Of a DNA stretch of 64,000 nucleotides, positions 47,101 to 56,916 are shown piece after piece. The DNA comes from Micractinium sp. NFX-FRZ (lineage: Eukaryota; Chlorophyta; Trebouxiophyceae; Chlorellales; Chlorellaceae). The stretch's first letter is position 1. The number at the start of each line of letters is the position of its first letter. The notes below the pieces were generated by a model. It was not told the DNA's origin. It was given only the letters and a program-made list of their open reading frames with translations, and made no database searches. Made by a program: the position numbers and the translations under genes. The stretch covers positions 62,001-126,000 of the forward strand of contig JAPTJF010000029.1 in assembly GCA_029339195.1 (NCBI GenBank). The letters are read 5' to 3'.

Positions 47101-47178
47101 TGCAACCCCTGCTGACCTGTGCCATTCCACCTGCCTAAATCTCATTTTGTCCGCAGGTGTGGTAGCACGCGCGTCTGA
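38151..47178 (+). CDS. RING finger and RanBP2-type zinc finger protein, about 1156 aa
   Basis: Probable E3 ubiquitin ligase. Exons: 38151-38345, 38697-38761, 39048-39147, 39503-39679, 40003-40107, 40492-40582, 40855-40967, 41406-41527, 41870-42017, 42422-42526, 42801-42878, 43133-43219, 43672-43758, 43975-44071, 44225-44343, 44710-44769, 45021-45092, 45311-46938, 47157-47178. A C3HC4-type RING (CHICGE, KPCGHDMCLECA, KCPFCREYVDGF) spans exons 1-2. A RanBP2 zinc finger (WTCSQCRYINQARHAKCMRC) is in exon 4. A helical region (about residues 180-580) looks armadillo/HEAT-like and includes HGVYVVVNLVKLGSP. Exon 18 encodes a 540-residue disordered Ala/Pro/Gln tail. A second RanBP2-like finger starts WACKICSYSH and is completed only by the tiny last exon (MCGSTRV, stop). 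Intron 16 uses a GC donor (AAG|GCAAGT). TGTAA follows at 47301. Ubiquitin-binding through the RanBP2 fingers is possible but unproven. Confidence 0.82.
39869..39926 (+). repeat. Decayed copy of RING-gene exon 5 5' junction
   Basis: GTGCGTGCCGTGGTCAGG plus GATGAGGTGGTGTGCTGCC here matches GTGCGTGCCGTGCTCAGG plus GAGGACGTGGTGCGGTATGCC at 39983-40046. The copy sits about 114 bases upstream of the real exon. Confidence 0.8.
41250..41332 (+). repeat. Decayed copy of RING-gene exon 8 5' junction
   Basis: TGCAGGGCCAACC, GGAGACCTCCAC, CAGCAGC and TGCACCGCC here follow the same order as TGCAGGGCCAGCC, GGAGAACTTCAC, TAGCAGC and TGCACCGCC at 41400-41470, about 150 bases downstream. Confidence 0.75.
42107..42154 (+). 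repeat. Copy of RING-gene exon 9 3' end with splice donor
   Basis: GACAAGCTGGTGAGGCGGGG plus CGGGGTT.GGCAGTGCG at 42010-42045 recurs almost exactly at 42118-42154. This is the best-preserved junction copy in the window and keeps an intact GTGAGG donor. Confidence 0.92.
43540..43578 (+). repeat. Decayed copy of RING-gene exon 13 5' junction
   Basis: CTCCTGCTGAGGCAGGGGGC plus GTGCCGA resembles CTCCTCCTGAGGCAGGAGGC plus GTGCCGA at 43656-43695, about 118 bases downstream. Confidence 0.65.
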
Positions 47179-47852
47179 GGAGGCGCCGCTGACGGCTGCG
47201 GCGCGGGCTGCCAGACGGTCTGAGCACAGCACTTGCACTTGACATCTCAACAGCACCTTGGCTTGATGTTTCATGAGCCTCTCTCTCGGACTCGACAGGG
47301 TGTAAAGCAGCCCCTGAACTCAGTTTGTGACGTTAAGGTGCACATGGCCAGGGGCCCCTAGGGGATGAGATGACTAGGCAGGGCAGGCGGGCAGGGCTGT
47401 GGCACTCCTGCTTGAAGGCTCTCATGTGCAGGGCGACCGCCTGTGTGCAGCACGACGGCATTACTGAACGATGGCGACGATACTTCAGCCTGAAGGCAAG
47501 CCTGCCAGTGGCCCCGCCGAAAGTACCGAGCCACAGCAGAACCGGACCTTTGCTCAATCCTGCATGCCAGTAGGTGCTTATCTTAAAGCAGCGGTCTTGA
47601 AGGCAGACAATGCGCTGCAAGGCGCCCAGGAGGTTCCCCGCCACACATGGGGGTCCAACCCGGCCAGAGCGCCCGGCGCACCTAACATTTGCACCATAGG
47701 TCACTGAAGTGCAGTAATTCGAGTACGGCCGCGGTCCTGAACGCTGAAGCTGCCCTGGGGCAGCGGCAGGTTGGCGGCGGTGACGACGTCGTGGCGGCAC
47801 CTGCGCTGCGGTGGCCAGCAGAAGGGGCTACAGCAGTGCCCGCCCTGTCCTC
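47179..47852. other. Intergenic region, RING gene 3' UTR and FUSC gene upstream
   Basis: TGTAA at 47301-47305 (GGGTGTAAAG) lies about 120 bases past the RING-gene stop and is the likely poly(A) signal. The remaining 550 bases precede the FUSC-type start. No exon is supported. Confidence 0.5.
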
Positions 47853-50800
47853 ATGGCAGCCAGCCGGGCACCCGCCACTGGCGATGGTACATGGCGCACA
47901 CGTGCGCGCCGCGCTTTGGAGACCAGCCGCGTGCGCGTGGCGGTGCAGGCTGCGGCGGGCACGCTCCTTGTCTTCCTAGTGTGCTGGCCGCCCATTGCCT
48001 GGCGCGCCCTCTCCCTCAACTACATTGGAACAACCCCCATGCTCATTTTGGTAAGAATGCTCCACCTGCCTGCCCCACTTGCTGGCCCTGGCATGGGCAA
48101 GCCCTCCCGCCCAGCCCAGCTCGTGCCCACCTCGCCCACGACCATCCCCCACCCTCAATCCTCAATCCCCACTCAAACCCGCAGGTCCTGTTCAACTCTG
48201 TGCTGCTGATCAGCGAGGGCAGGGGGCTGTCTGCGCTGCAAACGGGGCTCTACTTGGCGGGCGGCGCGTTTGCCGGCTGCGGCTGCGGCGTGGGCGTGAC
48301 CTACATCACTGTGGCAGCCAATGGAGGCTCATACGTGCCCGCAGGCGTGGCCAAGGCAGCCACATTCATGTGCCTCACCGGTGCCTTCATGTTTGTCACC
48401 ACCGTTGCGCGGTTCCGCCTGCTGGGTGCCCAGCTGGCGTTGGTGTATGTGCAGGTCAGCTGCCCGCCTGGGATACCGTGGTTTCGAGTGTAGGGTTTGT
48501 GGGGGAATAGTATACCCTATAGCCCGCCTTGCATGCACGCATGCCGCTGCGCGCTCTGCCACGCCACAGCACAAAGTGCATGCGTGTAGGCCACACACCT
48601 GCGCACATGCAGCCGCCAGCTGGCAGCAGATCGGCGGCCAGCGTGCGCCTCCCTGCCTCCCTCTCTCACACCTGCCCGCCGTCTGTCTTCCAGCCCTTGT
48701 ATCCCCGCCTGCCACCTCTTCTTTCTTCCTCTCTGCCTTGACTGCAGGTGGTATTTGGCATAGCCACAGCTGGTGCGTACTACATTGACGGCAACGTGCA
48801 CCGCCCCTCCCTCTTCTGGGCCTTCTATGCCGCCCTCGGAGGCTCGGTGGCCTGCGTGACAACCGTGCTGGTCCTGCCTCGCCCCGCAGGTGCAGCAAGG
48901 GTGGTGCATCGCTGCCTGCGCTGCGTGCACCCCTGCGCTCTCCGCATGGCACTGGCACAGGGCCACATGCAGCAACCCCGCCTGCGCATGCACCTCCCGC
49001 CTGCGTGACTTCCCATCCGCACGACACTGGGACCTGCAGCCTGCCACTTGCACGCCCCACCCCCTGCCCTCCCTCCCTGCCCATCCTGCCCCGCCCTGTG
49101 CAGGCCGCACTGTGCGGCACAGCGTGGGCAAGGCGCTGGTGAGCACCGGGCGAGCCTTGGCGGGGTGCGTGGGCGTGATGACCGGCGAGCTAGACGAGGC
49201 GAGTGGCCGGCTGGCAGCGGCCAGCGGTGAGACGCATGAGCTCATTGGATTGGACAGCGGCCTCTACCCCCTGCTCAAGGAGACTGTGCTGGAAGAGGGG
49301 GCGGCGGCGGATGGCGCACTGCAGGTGCTGGGTAGGGTGCTCACCTCGTTGGTTGTGGGGTGATGCTCAATTGTGTCTGAGCGGGGCGAAAGGGCGGGCA
49401 AGCAGGCACATGGGCCGGCCGGGGGTGGTGGGCCGCCCACTAGTTGGGAAGGGGCAGCAGCGCAGTAGGAAGAGGCAAGCAGCGTTGTTGTGACACCCAG
49501 TCAGCATGCGTGGCCTATCACTAGTCCCTGTCAAGCCAACACGCCGACATGAGCCTCGTGGTCAGCACGGGGTCATGCAGCGGCAGCCTGCTGTGCTTCC
49601 CTTGCCACTGCCACCAGGCCTGCCACCCCCAGCTTGTTGCATGTTCAGAGCGCTTGCCATGTCCCCCCTGTTGCTTCGCTCCGCCTGTGGCCTGCGCAAC
49701 CACCTCTAAAGGTCCTGGGCACGAATCTCCCTCCCAGGGAGTCGCAGCAGAAGGCGTGATCAGTGCTGCGCCTGTGTTGGTTTGAATGTGAGCCGGGACA
49801 ACCCGGCCAACCAAACTTGCCCCACCGTGCAGAACGCTCTCAAGTTCCTGCCCGCCACGCGCTGGGAGTGGAACGTGTACCGGGCGCAGCACGTCTTCCC
49901 CACCGCCACGTACCGCCTGGTTGCCACGCTGGCACGCGCCACGCTGAGCTGTACTATGATGACCGCTCAACCAGGTAGTGGCCTTGTGTTGGGGTTGGCA
50001 ATGCACGTTGACGGCATTGCCGGGGGAGGATGCGCTCCACGTTCCAGCAGAGGAGGCGCAGGCCAGGAGAGGAAGCATGCCGCTGCCTCAGGGGGCGCCG
50101 CTCAGCGGGCTGCCGGCCGCTGCGTGTGTCCCCTTTTCACGGGGTTGTGTTGCCAAGTACTGTGGTCAACCAGGGGCGCATTGGACCACACCGCCAATGG
50201 CTAGCCACCTGTCACCCGTCCCTCGCCCAGCCTGCACCCCGCGCTGCAGTGCAGACGGGCAACATCCGTGCCGTGCTGCTGCGCCGCCACCGTGCGCCAC
50301 TGCGGCAGGTGGCGGCAGCCTTCTGCTCCTCCTGCGAGGGCCTGGCTGGGGTGCTGATGTGGAATGAGCCGGTTGAGGGTCCGTTGAAGGAGCTGGCAGC
50401 ATTGGAGGCCTCGTTGGGCGTGCTCTGTGCTGAGGTCCAGCCCTCGGGGCATGATGCGCCTCAAGACGTGGCGGTCCTAGGCATGGTGCGCCCGGTGGGA
50501 TGTGTAGTGCCGATGTGTCTAGTGGAAGGATGGGGCTTGTGGGGGGTGGGGAGTGGGTGGGGGAGGTCACGGCGAACATGGGAGAGGTGCTTCCCTTGCC
50601 CAGCTGCCTGTGCCTCCTGGACTTCCCATGCCATGCTGCCACCACCACCGCCTGCCGGCCCTGCCCCGCCCCCGCCCTTGCCGCCCTTCAGATGCTGTCC
50701 CTCATTGTCTCAGCCTGCAAGCGTCTGCGCCGCGTGTTCCTCATCATGCCAGACGCACTGCTGCGCGCTCAGCCAGGCAGCCGGGCGGCAGTAGCTGCCT

Positions 50801-53800
50801 ACCTGAGTGCCGCCCCAAGCGAGGCGTGGGCGGTTGCGGAGACAACTGCAACGCAGCTGCAGCGGGAGTGTGGCGGGGCGCAGCAGCTCGGGCCAATGGG
50901 GGAGCTGCTGCTGGGCCTGGAGAGGCAGGAGTGCTGCCAGCAGGGGCAAAAGGAGCAGGGAGGGGAGGGGCAGCTGCCGGAGCAGCAGGTGCAGGTGTGG
51001 GATGGGCAGCAGGTCCAGGCTCACGAGCAGCAGCAACAGCAGCAGCAGCAGCCCGCAGAGCCGCAGCAAATGCACCCGGTAGCCTCCGCCGCTGTGCACA
51101 CGCTGCTCCGCTCCCCCAGTGTCGAGCGCCCCTCGGCGACGGCCTGCCCGCGGCCACGCGGGCGCCTCCGCTCCGCACTGGATGCGCTGCAAGACCGCAC
51201 AGGCATCACACAAGAGCACCTGGCTCTCGCTGTGCAGGTGAGTGGGCAGCCAGGGAACACGTTGAGTGGCGGAGTGGGTTCAGGAAGCCAGCAGGCGGTT
51301 TGGGGGACCCATGGCAGAGGGCCCCTGCGCAGGCTGCAGGGCAGTCGAGGGTTCGCCGTGCAGGTGCCGTGCAGGCGGGTGTTGTGCAGGTGGGCACGCG
51401 GCGGCCAGCAAGCAGCTGGGCTGGTGCAGGTGGGAAGGCAGGGGTGCCTCCCAGTGGGCACCAGGCAGCCAGAGAACAGCCGGACAGGGTGCACCAGCAG
51501 CCAACCACGGCCTACAATGCTCTATCTGCAGCGCCCTGCAATTTTCTCGTCCTTCTTCTGGCCAGGGGCCCGAGAGGTAACTGGCCCCACCGGTGCCCAC
51601 CTGTGCCGGCGCCCTGCTGTCCTTGCAGTTGCTTCTTGCTTGGGAGACGATTGCAATCCTGCTTGTCATCCCCCAGGCAAGCACGCTGCCTGCTCGGCTG
51701 GGTTGCACCGATGCACGGCAGGCTTGCAGGGTGCACTGCCCACGCTGACCGCGCTGCCCATGCCGGCCGTGCTGCCGTGCTGGTTGCACAGTCACAGTGG
51801 CTGCGCTGCCATGCTGACTGTGCTGCCCATGCTGACTGTGCTTGCTATGCTGTGCATGCTGGCCCATGCTGGGTGTTCTGCGCTGCCTGCTCACGGCTTC
51901 TAGCCTGCCTGGCAGCAGCCCAGCCTACCTGCTGTCTCCACAGCGTGCCTCACAAGCACCCAGTGCCTGTGTGTGACATGCTCTCACTGTGTGTGCTGCT
52001 GCCCCTGCTGTGGTTGCCGCTTCCCATGCTGTGCAGGCGCACGAGGCCCTTGGCTCCCGCACGATCTGGTGCGCAGAGAGGGGGTGCGCCAACCTGCCAG
52101 CGTGTGTTTCAATCAACCTTGAAGTGGGGGCTTCGTTGACCCTCCTCTCCACTCAATAGCTCCCTCTGCTGCGTCACCGCGGCGACTCGTGCTGCGCCTG
52201 CGCACGCCTGTGCTCCTCACCTACAAATGGCGTGTTACCTACCTCCCTACTGGCCGCACATGACTGACTCCTTGCAGGGCGGCCAGATGTGTGGGTGCTG
52301 CATGCAGAGCCCACGGAGTGTGCCTTGGTGTTGAAAGCCGCAGTGTGCCTGGCCGGCACCAGATGCACCTCCCCTCCTCCCTCTTAGTCCTCACCTGCTT
52401 TTCCTTTGTCGTCCAACAAGCTCACCCTGCGCATCTCATCTTGCAGGGCAGCCATCATCGTGGTTGTGTGTGTTGAACCAACGGAGGGGGCTTCAGTGTT
52501 CAAAGCCGCGCTGCGCCTGGCAGGCACGGTGTCGGGCGCGGCTGCGGGCCTGGCAGCAATAGGCGTCACGCTGCTCGTCAACGGCCTGGATTACACGTGA
52601 GTGGCATACTGTTACTTAGAGAGTACAGTGTTTGATACTAGCTGGTGTCGTAGCTAGTATGCACACCAAGTGGCTCCTCCAACGCCCGCTGCTGCTGCTG
52701 CTGCTGTTGCCGCCCCCGCCCGCCATCCACGGCCCCTCCTTCCTCACTACTTCAATCAATCTTCGTCACAATGTGCAGCAACTCTCCTCAAAAGTTCATT
52801 GCCATGGCACTGGCCCTGGCGGCGGTCAACGCATGCGGCGCCTACGTGGCGCTGCGCTGGCCTGTGTACGCCTACTTTGGCACAGTCAACAACATCATGG
52901 CGGCAGTGGTTGCGCTGCCAGGTGGGTGCCTGCCGCTGCTGCTGACAAGGTTAGCCGGGGCCGAGTGCGCGGGGTTTCGTGGGTGTGCAGTCGGGTTGGG
53001 TCCACGCTTGCAGGGGGGGGTTGCATCCTGGTGTGGCTCCCACTCACGCCCTTGCCGGCCCCCCACCGGCAAGGACGACTACGCCCTTGCCGCTGCGGCT
53101 CAGCATTGATCGCCGACAGCCTTGTGACCCAGCCGCCCCCCCCTTGATGCTGCCGCAGCCTTCATCACCGACAGCCCGGTGCCCATGATAGCCGTGTGGC
53201 GCATCGTGAACACATCGGTGGGCATGGCGGCTGTGACGCTCTCCTGCTCCCTCGCCTTCCCTGTCACCGCCAAACAGGTCTGCGCTCAAACCTGCCCGCG
53301 CCAGCGCTGCACCGCGCCGGCACTGCAGTGATCACCGGGAGAGGCGCCTGCCGCTGAGCATTGCAAGAGGCCCAGCGGGCCTCACTGTGGCATGCAGCAG
53401 CACTCGTGTCTCGTGCACCGCCGCTGATTACCTAGCGCTGACGTGTGCACTCCTCGGTGGCCTGCGCTGCCTAGGAGGGTTTAGAAAGAGTGATGATTTG
53501 GCGACACCTGGGCGCATGCACTTGCCTCCTCTCCTTCTGTACTCTCCTCCCCTCAGGTCTTTCGAGATGCCATGGCCTCCACGCTCCGCGGCCTGGCACG
53601 CTGTGCTGACGTGGCGCTTGGGGGCGTGCTAGACAGCATGCACAGCACAGTCAGCGTGGAAGACAGCTGTTCAGGAGCCAAGCTGCCCGGTCATAGCTCA
53701 GACCTCGGCATGGGGCAGGCAGCAGGAGCGGCTGCTCTGACTGTCGCCGGCGGTGCTTGCCAGGGCAGCAACCTGCCGCAGGGCGGCCTGCCGCAGGGCG

Positions 53801-53977
53801 GGGCGGAGGGCGCAGGCGCTGCTGAAGCCACGCTCGCCGCACATTCGGGCCTGCCCCACGTGCAGCCCGCTTGTGTGGTGGGAAGCGCCTACTTGGTGCT
53901 GATGTCAGCTGCCTCAAAAGTGGGTCCCCCCTCATGCCACCCTTCCAACAGCACCCCTGCCTGCCTGCCTGCTTCAC

Positions 53978-54034
<57 letters not shown>

Positions 54035-55587
54035 GTGCGAGCCCATTGCTTGCTTGCCATGTGACTGCCCACTCCTGCGGGGCTCTCATTTTCACACATT
54101 CCAAACCAATGCTTGCACCAACCCGCACTGCTGCAGGTGGGCTCAGGCCTGGCCACTATGCAGCGGCTGGCGCAGGCGCTGCGGGTGGAACGCGCGACGC
54201 CCTTCAAGCTGCTGCGCCCACGCGTGTCGCTGCCGCTGGGCACCGCCCTGCGCGCGGCCGCGCTGTGCCGCCACCAGCTCGACGTGCTCTCCACCTTCAG
54301 GTGTGTGTGCCAGCCTAGCCTAGCCGTACAGCTCCCCTCCCAGACCACCTGCTGCCTGTTCAGTGGACATGGCTGTTCACATCCCATTGAAAGTCGGCAT
54401 CAGGAAGAACTGTGTCCCGTGCGCTGAAGGCCTCACTCACTCTCGACCCGCCTCTTACTTGCGCGGCTCTCTGCCTCCCCTGTGTTATGCGCCGCCACCA
54501 GCCTAACATGCTCCCCAGCACCTGGTGCATGCGCAGTGCGCCGGTCACCGCTGGCCTCCCTACTGCCCCATCCCCCTGCCCAACATGTTCATGTCGAGCA
54601 CCAAACACGCTGGCACTTGATGTCATCCATGCCACTGCAGCATGGTGCTGGACGATGGGGAGGACGCCGGCCTGCCCCTGCTGCAGCCCCACACACGGAA
54701 GCTGGACAACCTGGTGGCACAGCTGCACGCGTGCCTGGAAGCCTTTGCCGGCCTTGTGCAAGGGCGCATCCAGGCGGAGAGGTGTGCCAGGATTGGGCCT
54801 TTTTGCGCAAGTGTGAGGCAGCCACAGTTTGTTGGCCGGTGCTGGGCATGGGTCGTGAACTTGGCTTGGGGCAGCAAGGGTGCGCTGCAACAGCTGGCTG
54901 CCAGCAGACCGCCTGTCCGGCACACAGAAGCGGCTCACGCCAGCCAGACCCGCCTACCTGCCTGCATATCTGCCTGCCTGCCTGCCTGCTTGCCTGCCTG
55001 TCTGCCTGCCCGCCTGCCTGCCCACCCGCCTTCCAAGCGGTGGTGTGAATCTCTACCGCCTGCGCGCGCTTGTTGCTGCCTGCCTGCCATGCAGTGCCGC
55101 CGACATGGTGCTGCAGCTGGAGGAGCAAGTGCAGCGCCTGTTCCTGTCCGTGCTGCCCAGCCAGCCGCCCGGCACGCGTGGCGAGGTGCACGGCCTGGCG
55201 CTGCTGGCCATGCTGTCCAGCGCTGCTTGCGTGGCACGCCTGCTGTGCATCGCGCTGACCACAGCGTTCTGCTCGGGAGGCGCCGGCGCCCGGGCGCAGG
55301 CGCAGGTGCGGGGCCTGCTGGAGGAGCCGGCCCGCTGGGCGCTGGATGAGAGGCTGATGGATGTGGCATGCGGCGTGATGGCCCAGAGCCTCGCGCTGGG
55401 TGCTGGAGCCACCTCAGGCGGGAGCGGCAAGGGGAGCGGCAGCCTGGACAAGCTGCATGCCAAGGCTGCCACTGCGGCCTGCACAGGAGCAGACCCGCAA
55501 GAGAGCGGCGGCAGCTGCATAGGCGGAGGCGGCAGCGAGCCAGTGCGGGGAGCAACGGCGGCGGGGGAGGGGGCAGTGCAGCCATAA
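47853..55587 (+). CDS. FUSC-type (fusaric acid resistance / aromatic acid exporter-like) membrane protein, about 1119 aa
   Basis: Probable transporter for an organic anion; substrate unknown. Exons: 47853-48050, 48185-48454, 48748-48889, 49104-49324, 49833-49974, 50250-50485, 50692-51237, 52037-52068, 52447-52596, 52779-52921, 53159-53277, 53557-53919, 54137-54300, 54641-54781, 55095-55587. There are two hydrophobic blocks, each with several spans. The first is residues about 15-205 (TLLVFLVCWPPIAWRAL, then FVTTVARFRLLGAQLALVY). The second is about 600-735 (AAIIVVVCVEP, FIAMALALAAVNACGAYV, MAAVTLSCSLAF). A long soluble Gln-rich region separates them, and a soluble helical domain follows. This two-block plan is that of FUSC/ArAE proteins (PF13515-like). 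The 32-base exon 8 (AHEALGSRTI) is inferred because it alone restores phase between exons 7 and 9. The start at 47853 has a good context; an in-frame Met at 47811 is possible. Confidence 0.75.
52271..52360 (+). repeat. Decayed copy of FUSC-gene exon 9 5' part
   Basis: CTTGCAGGGCGGCCA, CACGGAGTG, GTGTTGAAAGCCGCAGTG and GCCTGGCCGGCAC here match CTTGCAGGGCAGCCA, AACGGAGGG, GTGTTCAAAGCCGCGCTG and GCCTGGCAGGCAC at 52440-52530. The copy includes the acceptor and most of the exon. Confidence 0.88.
53093..53140 (+). repeat. Decayed copy of FUSC-gene exon 11 5' junction
   Basis: GCTGCGGCTCAGC..TGATCGCCGACAGCCTTGTGACC resembles GCTGCCGCAGCCTTCATCACCGACAGCCCGGTGCCC at 53150-53190, only about 57 bases downstream. 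Confidence 0.7.
53951..54035 (+). repeat. (CCTG)n microsatellite in FUSC-gene intron 12
   Basis: About 17 CCTG units in two blocks. Shorter CCTG/TGCC runs occur in other introns (about 2138, 10331, 11772, 22643 and 54955-55025), so this tetranucleotide is common in introns here. Confidence 0.92.
54482..54536 (+). repeat. Decayed copy of FUSC-gene exon 13 3' junction
   Basis: TGCGCCGCCACCAGC..ACATGCTC.CCAGCACC here matches TGTGCCGCCACCAGCTCGACGTGCTCTCCACC at 54263-54300. The donor is lost in the copy. Confidence 0.8.
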
Positions 55588-56916
55588 CACCAAGTAGCAG
55601 TACTTCAAAAGCACAGACTTCACTGGATCCCAACATGTCCAGCCAATTTTGAGGTTCTTGTGTCCCTCCTTGGATATTCTGTGTCTTTGAAGAGGCGTCT
55701 TCATGTTCTTCTGCTCCTTCAAGTTGACGCTGCATGCCTCCCCCTGGTGCTAGTCAATGCCGCCACCGCCGCAGCGGCAGCAGGTACTGGTCAGTCACTT
55801 CTTGCCGCCCCGCTCCGGTCATTGGCACCCTGTGCTCCTCTTGTCCTCCTGCCCGCGTTTGTGCGTCTCTTCGAGGGAACAGGGAGGCATTACACATCTT
55901 TCTTTTCGTTCATGTGATCTTGGGCACACACACTCAGAACGTCACGGCAGACAGCAGCAGCGAGGGTGACGTGCAGCCAGCCGCTGGCTTCTCTCAGGCT
56001 GGGGCAGGGAGGGAGCATGTCTCAGCAGCGCCCACGGCTGAGCGGCGGCGGGGCCAGGTGCCAAGAGCGGACGGGGGGATGGGGCACCGCACCGAGACGC
56101 ACAGATCAAAACAATCAAATCATGGGGGCGTGGGGAGCGGGGGCAGGAGCGGAGGGGAGGAATCGTTGTGTACAGCGGGGGGGGAGGGGACGGGGGAGGG
56201 TGCTGCTGTCGGCTGGTACCCCCCGCCTGAGGAGGCTGCCTAGGGCGTGGCTGCCTCGGCGGCATGGGGCGGGCAGTGGCACAGTGGACGGCGCACACGC
56301 ATGGCACACAGGGGCGGAATAGACGACAACAACCAGTGCAGGCAATGCTTTTCAGGGCTGGGGTGGATTCGGTTTGGGGGCGGGCGGGGTGAGCGCATGC
56401 GTCGAGGGGGCGGACAGAATTGGCCACGGAGTGGGAAGGGATGCAGGCGTTGGGGCATGCTTGGCAGGGACGGGGAGGCGGAGATGTGGCAGGGTAGAGA
56501 GCAGGGGAGTACGGAGCAGGGGGGCAGGAGAAGAAACACCGGGGGAGGAAGAGAAAAGAAGAGGTGCATGCAGCACGCCATGCGAGGCCACGGGACGGGT
56601 GCGCCCGCTGTGTGCGTGTGCTGGGCCTTGGCAGGCCGCGCGCAGCAGCGCAGGTGGGATGGTACACGTTGCGGGACATCATCAAACCAGGGAGGGGAGG
56701 GCAGAGCAAAGAGCAGTGCAGAGGAGCCGTACTTTTGGGAGGATGAGGAGGGGTAGGGCAGGAGGGAGAGGGCGGGCGGGGCGGGGCGGGGCGGGGCGGG
56801 GCGGGGGGCCCGCTGCCCCCAACAGCGCCACGCGCAGCCCCGCTGTGTGCAGAGCAGTGCGCCAGGGATTTGTGGTTCCCAGCAGGAGAGCCGCGGGACG
56901 GGGCAGCTCACCAGGC
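55588..56916. other. Intergenic region between convergent genes
   Basis: About 1.3 kb of 3' sequence for the FUSC gene (plus) and the RRM gene (minus). TTACA at about 55889-55893 reads TGTAA on the minus strand, but 1 kb from the RRM stop. The region is strongly purine-rich on the plus strand from 56100 on, with a (GGGGC)n run at 56776-56806. No exon is supported. Confidence 0.5.
56776..56806 (+). repeat. (GGGGC)n run
   Basis: About five to six GGGGC units in a row, about 110 bases past the RRM gene's stop. The sequence could fold as a G-quadruplex on the plus strand (the non-coding strand for the RRM gene). Confidence 0.9.
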
